From: Gammaproteobacteria bacterium
GTDB taxonomy: Bacteria > Pseudomonadota > Gammaproteobacteria > Xanthomonadales > Rhodanobacteraceae
Reading direction: 5' to 3'
NCBI GenBank assembly: GCA_004295005.1
Contig: SHNG01000155.1
Coordinates: 1 to 43,735, forward strand
DNA: 43,735 nt
In this document: positions 41,415 through 43,735 of the stretch, one piece after another
Layout: the number at the start of each line of letters is the position of its first letter
Position numbering within the stretch: position 1 is the first letter of the stretch
Program-made: the position numbers and the translations under genes
Notes under the pieces: model-generated
Databases searched by the model: none
Seen by the model: the letters and a program-made list of their open reading frames with translations, nothing else
Told to the model about the DNA's origin: nothing

Positions 41415-42797
41415 ATGGCGCATCCGCTTTCACTGCAAACCCGCTCGCTGCTCGCAGCGGGCATTGCGTTGGCGGCATTCCTTGGCCTGGCGTTCTTTGC
41501 CCTCGACAAGGCGTTCTTCGACGCCGCGCTCAGCTCACAACGCGAACGCCTGCAGGGATACCTGCATGCCTACCTGGCCGGTGCCGATACCAACCGCGCA
41601 GGAAACCTGATTCCGCCCGAGGTCGGGCCGGATCCACGCTTTGACCGCCCGGAGTCCGGTCTTTACGCGAGCATCGTTGGCGATCACATTCGCAATGCCA
41701 GTGATCGCCAGTGGCGTTCACCCTCCGCGCTCGGACTCGACCTGCCGTTCGGCACGGAACTGGAAAGCGGCGCAAGTGAATTCAGCGGGCCGATCAAGAC
41801 GCCGCATGGCGATCTGTTCATGCTCTCCCAGGGCATCTCCTGGACGGTCGATGATCGCCCGGAACTCAAGCTGACCGTCAATATTGCCGAGAACGCCAGC
41901 TCCTTGCAGAACCAGGTGGCCGCATTCCGACGCACCCTGCTCGCATGGCTGGGCGGACTTGGCGTGCTGCTCATCCTGCTGTTGCTGGGCGTGCTGCGCT
42001 GGAGCATGGCGCCGCTGCGCGAGGTTGCGGCGGATCTTGCCCGCGTCGAGCGCGGCGATCAGGAACGGCTGGGCGAAGGCTACCCGCGCGAACTGTCGGG
42101 CCTGGCCAAGAACCTCAACGCCTTCATCGATTCCGAGCGCGAGCGCCTCAAGCGTTACCGCAACACCCTGGCCGATCTTGCCCACAGCCTGAAAACGCCG
42201 CTGGCCGTCATCCGTACTCAACTTGAATCGGAAGTGGATGCCAAAACCCTGCGCTGGACGGTGATGGAGCAATTGGGTCGCATGGACGAGATCGTGGCCT
42301 ATCAACTGTCGCGTGGCGCAACCTCGGGACGCCAGACCTTTGCCGCGCCGTTGCCGATTGAACCCTTCGCCGAGGAAATCGTGCGCAGCCTGGAGAAGGT
42401 CTATGCCGAACGCCACATCCTCTGCGAATTCGAGATCGACGCCAATGTGCGCTTTCGCGGTGACCAGGGCGATCTCATGGAATTGCTCGGCAACCTGCTG
42501 GAGAACGCCTTCAAGTGGGCGCGCCATCGTGTGCTGTTGACCGCGCAGATGGATTCCACGGATGCCGGCGGCAAGGGTCTGCACTTGTGTTTTGAAGATG
42601 ATGGTCCCGGCATTGCAGCCGATCGCGTGGAACACCTGTTGCAACGCGGCGTACGCGGCGACGAGCGCGTGCAGGGACACGGCATCGGTTTGTCCATCGT
42701 CCAGGACATCGTCAAGGCCTACTCGGGAAACATCCAGGTCTCCCGTTCCCAGTCACTCGGCGGTGCACGTTTTGACCTGCACCTCGCCGGCGCCTGA
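41415..42797 (+). CDS. phoQ: Sensor histidine kinase (PhoQ-type)
   Basis: This 460-residue membrane kinase has two transmembrane segments (about 11-30 and 175-195) flanking a periplasmic sensor of about 145 residues. A HAMP-like linker, H-box LADLAHSLKTPLAV (His257), N-box LLGNLLENAFKWA, G1 EDDGPGI and G2 GHGIGLSIVQDI follow. The HSLKTPL H-box is characteristic of PhoQ. The periplasmic part lacks the long acidic cluster of E. coli PhoQ, so Mg2+ sensing is not assured. The ATG at 41415 is preferred. A TTG at 41397 overlaps the phoP stop. It converges with the glycosyltransferase gene, with 11 nt between stops. Confidence 0.85.
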   Translation: MAHPLSLQTRSLLAAGIALAAFLGLAFFALDKAFFDAALSSQRERLQGYLHAYLAGADTNRAGNLIPPEVGPDPRFDRPESGLYASIVGDHIRNASDRQWRSPSALGLDLPFGTELESGASEFSGPIKTPHGDLFMLSQGISWTVDDRPELKLTVNIAENASSLQNQVAAFRRTLLAWLGGLGVLLILLLLGVLRWSMAPLREVAADLARVERGDQERLGEGYPRELSGLAKNLNAFIDSERERLKRYRNTLADLAHSLKTPLAVIRTQLESEVDAKTLRWTVMEQLGRMDEIVAYQLSRGATSGRQTFAAPLPIEPFAEEIVRSLEKVYAERHILCEFEIDANVRFRGDQGDLMELLGNLLENAFKWARHRVLLTAQMDSTDAGGKGLHLCFEDDGPGIAADRVEHLLQRGVRGDERVQGHGIGLSIVQDIVKAYSGNIQVSRSQSLGGARFDLHLAGA

Positions 42798-42808
42798 CGC
42801 GCAGTGCT

Positions 42809-43735
42809 TCAGGGGGCCAGCAACGCATCAACCTCTGCGCGCAAGCGCGAGCGGACCTGGGCCTCGCTGTAATTCTTCAGCACATATTCGCGCGCCTTTT
42901 CACCCTGCCAGGCGCGCTCCCCGGAACCCAAGGCCAGCACCCGCGAAACGGCATCGATGAATTCGCCCTGGTTGCCGTAGACGTAGCCGGACTGGCTCTC
43001 CTGGACATGATCCACCAGCACCTCGCATTGGCCATTGACGATCACCGGAGTGCGCTGCGCCATGGCTTCGAGCAGGACGATGCTCAGGCTTTCGTACGGC
43101 GATGGCTGCACGAACGCGACGGCACCCGCCATCAATTCGAACTTGCGTTGCTCGTCGACAAAACCGAGATAACGCACGTCGCGGCGCTTGCCGACTCCGA
43201 GCACATCATTGCCGGTCAGCACGAGTTGCAATGGAGAGCGCGGATTGGCGCGCTTGAAGGCATCGAATCCATCCAGCAGCGCGGCACATCCCTTGCTGAC
43301 ATCGATGCGCCCGCAGTAGAGCAGGTACGGCTTCGGTTCGACTGCCGGGGTCACCGGCTCCACTGCCACCGTCATCGAGACCACATTGCCGCCTTCGAGA
43401 TTCCAGATGCGCGCACCCAGGCGTTTTTCGGCCAGCGTGTTCCACAGGATGCGTGGTGCCGAACGGCCCATGTGTGCAAACGTCTCCAGATAGGCCGGCG
43501 GTTCGTCATGCAGGGCGGGAATCATGGCCCAGCGCCGGTGCGGCATGGCGCGGATGCCATCGAGGGTCATCGGGTACAGATACGGCAGGAAGAACACCGC
43601 GGCATAGTCGTCGCCGTGCTCCTGCAAATGGGCGAGGAGGTCGGGACAGTTGGGTCCCTGGGCGTGGATGAACTCCTCCTCCAGCGCTTCCGGCCAAGCG
43701 TAGCGCAGCCGGGACGCGGTCTTCTTGTGTTGTGC
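42809..43735 (-). CDS. GT4-family glycosyltransferase (5' truncated by window edge)
   Basis: This GT-B fold family 4 glycosyltransferase has 309 residues visible. The frame runs open to the right edge (through AQHKKTASRLRYAWPEALEE), so the start lies outside. The donor domain shows YLLYCGRIDVSKGCAALLDG, LQLVLTGNDVLGVG, VRYLGFVDEQRKFELMAGA and the E-x7-E motif PSPYESLSIVLLEAMAQRTP. The acceptor domain part has FFLPYLYPMTLDGIR. Such enzymes add sugars to lipopolysaccharide, capsule or proteins; the acceptor is unknown. It is convergent with phoQ with no terminator in the 11-nt gap. Confidence 0.9.
   Translation of the reverse strand, partial: AQHKKTASRLRYAWPEALEEEFIHAQGPNCPDLLAHLQEHGDDYAAVFFLPYLYPMTLDGIRAMPHRRWAMIPALHDEPPAYLETFAHMGRSAPRILWNTLAEKRLGARIWNLEGGNVVSMTVAVEPVTPAVEPKPYLLYCGRIDVSKGCAALLDGFDAFKRANPRSPLQLVLTGNDVLGVGKRRDVRYLGFVDEQRKFELMAGAVAFVQPSPYESLSIVLLEAMAQRTPVIVNGQCEVLVDHVQESQSGYVYGNQGEFIDAVSRVLALGSGERAWQGEKAREYVLKNYSEAQVRSRLRAEVDALLAP

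Overview
The window is a 43.7-kb piece of a chromosome of about 60-65% GC. It most likely comes from a gammaproteobacterium of the Xanthomonadales (Lysobacterales) group. This rests on gene content (parAB, plsB, rdgC, ttcA, tdk, tatABC, separate glyQ and glyS, mnmG, a PhoPQ-type system with a PepSY protein, a CtlX-type amidinotransferase) and on the style of its intergenic repeats (GTCGGACT/AGTCCGAC palindromes, CCCTCTCCC/GGGAGAGGG palindromes, GAATCCC heptamers). The genus cannot be fixed from sequence alone. No rRNA, certain tRNA, insertion sequence, prophage or CRISPR array is visible.

Layout. 1-2348: the end of parA, then parB and a family-2 glycosyltransferase. 2380-3096: rpmB-rpmG with a strong promoter and a three-hairpin tail. 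3165-3473: a 120-bp tandem repeat array. 3583-8040: a compact operon of ABC ATPase, ABC permease, GldG-like protein, DUF4340-like protein and mutM. 8041-9181: repeat-rich spacers around tdk (minus). 9182-13108: a Rep/UvrD helicase, an atypical endonuclease/exonuclease/phosphatase-family gene and an AI-2E-type permease (minus). 13246-20936: acid phosphatase lipoprotein, a candidate small RNA, lipoprotein-plsB, a small YdcH-like gene (minus), ttcA, rdgC and a YgjP-like metallopeptidase. 20893-22874: hemH and an alpha/beta hydrolase (minus). 23019-26117: a secreted protein with an IPTL-CTERM-like tail, a SYLF-domain protein and tatABC. 26336-28534: a ribbon-helix-helix protein and an orphan GspE/PilB ATPase (minus). 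28598-32662: glyQS and an FHA-GGDEF protein. 33145-37560: a YbaY-like lipoprotein, mnmG (minus), a small gene behind a sigma-54-type promoter and a Gly/Tyr-rich lipoprotein (minus). 37775-42797: dehydratase-tag-ctlX, then PepSY-phoP-phoQ. 42809-end: a GT4 glycosyltransferase (minus), cut by the window edge.

How the genes work together. Much is housekeeping: chromosome segregation (parAB), translation (rpmBG, glyQS, mnmG, ttcA), repair and recombination (mutM, rep, rdgC, tag), phospholipid synthesis (plsB), haem synthesis (hemH) and protein export (tatABC). Several units are tightly coupled by 1-4 nt overlaps.

The least explained parts are non-coding. They are a probable small RNA with four hairpins and a terminator (14306-14485), a strongly folded element upstream of mnmG (36180-36428), a sigma-54 consensus promoter driving a 65-aa orphan gene (36619-36876), a three-arm alternative hairpin region (32935-32997) and the 120-bp tandem array. 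I found no obvious new multi-gene system. These non-coding elements and the sigma-54 gene are the best leads.
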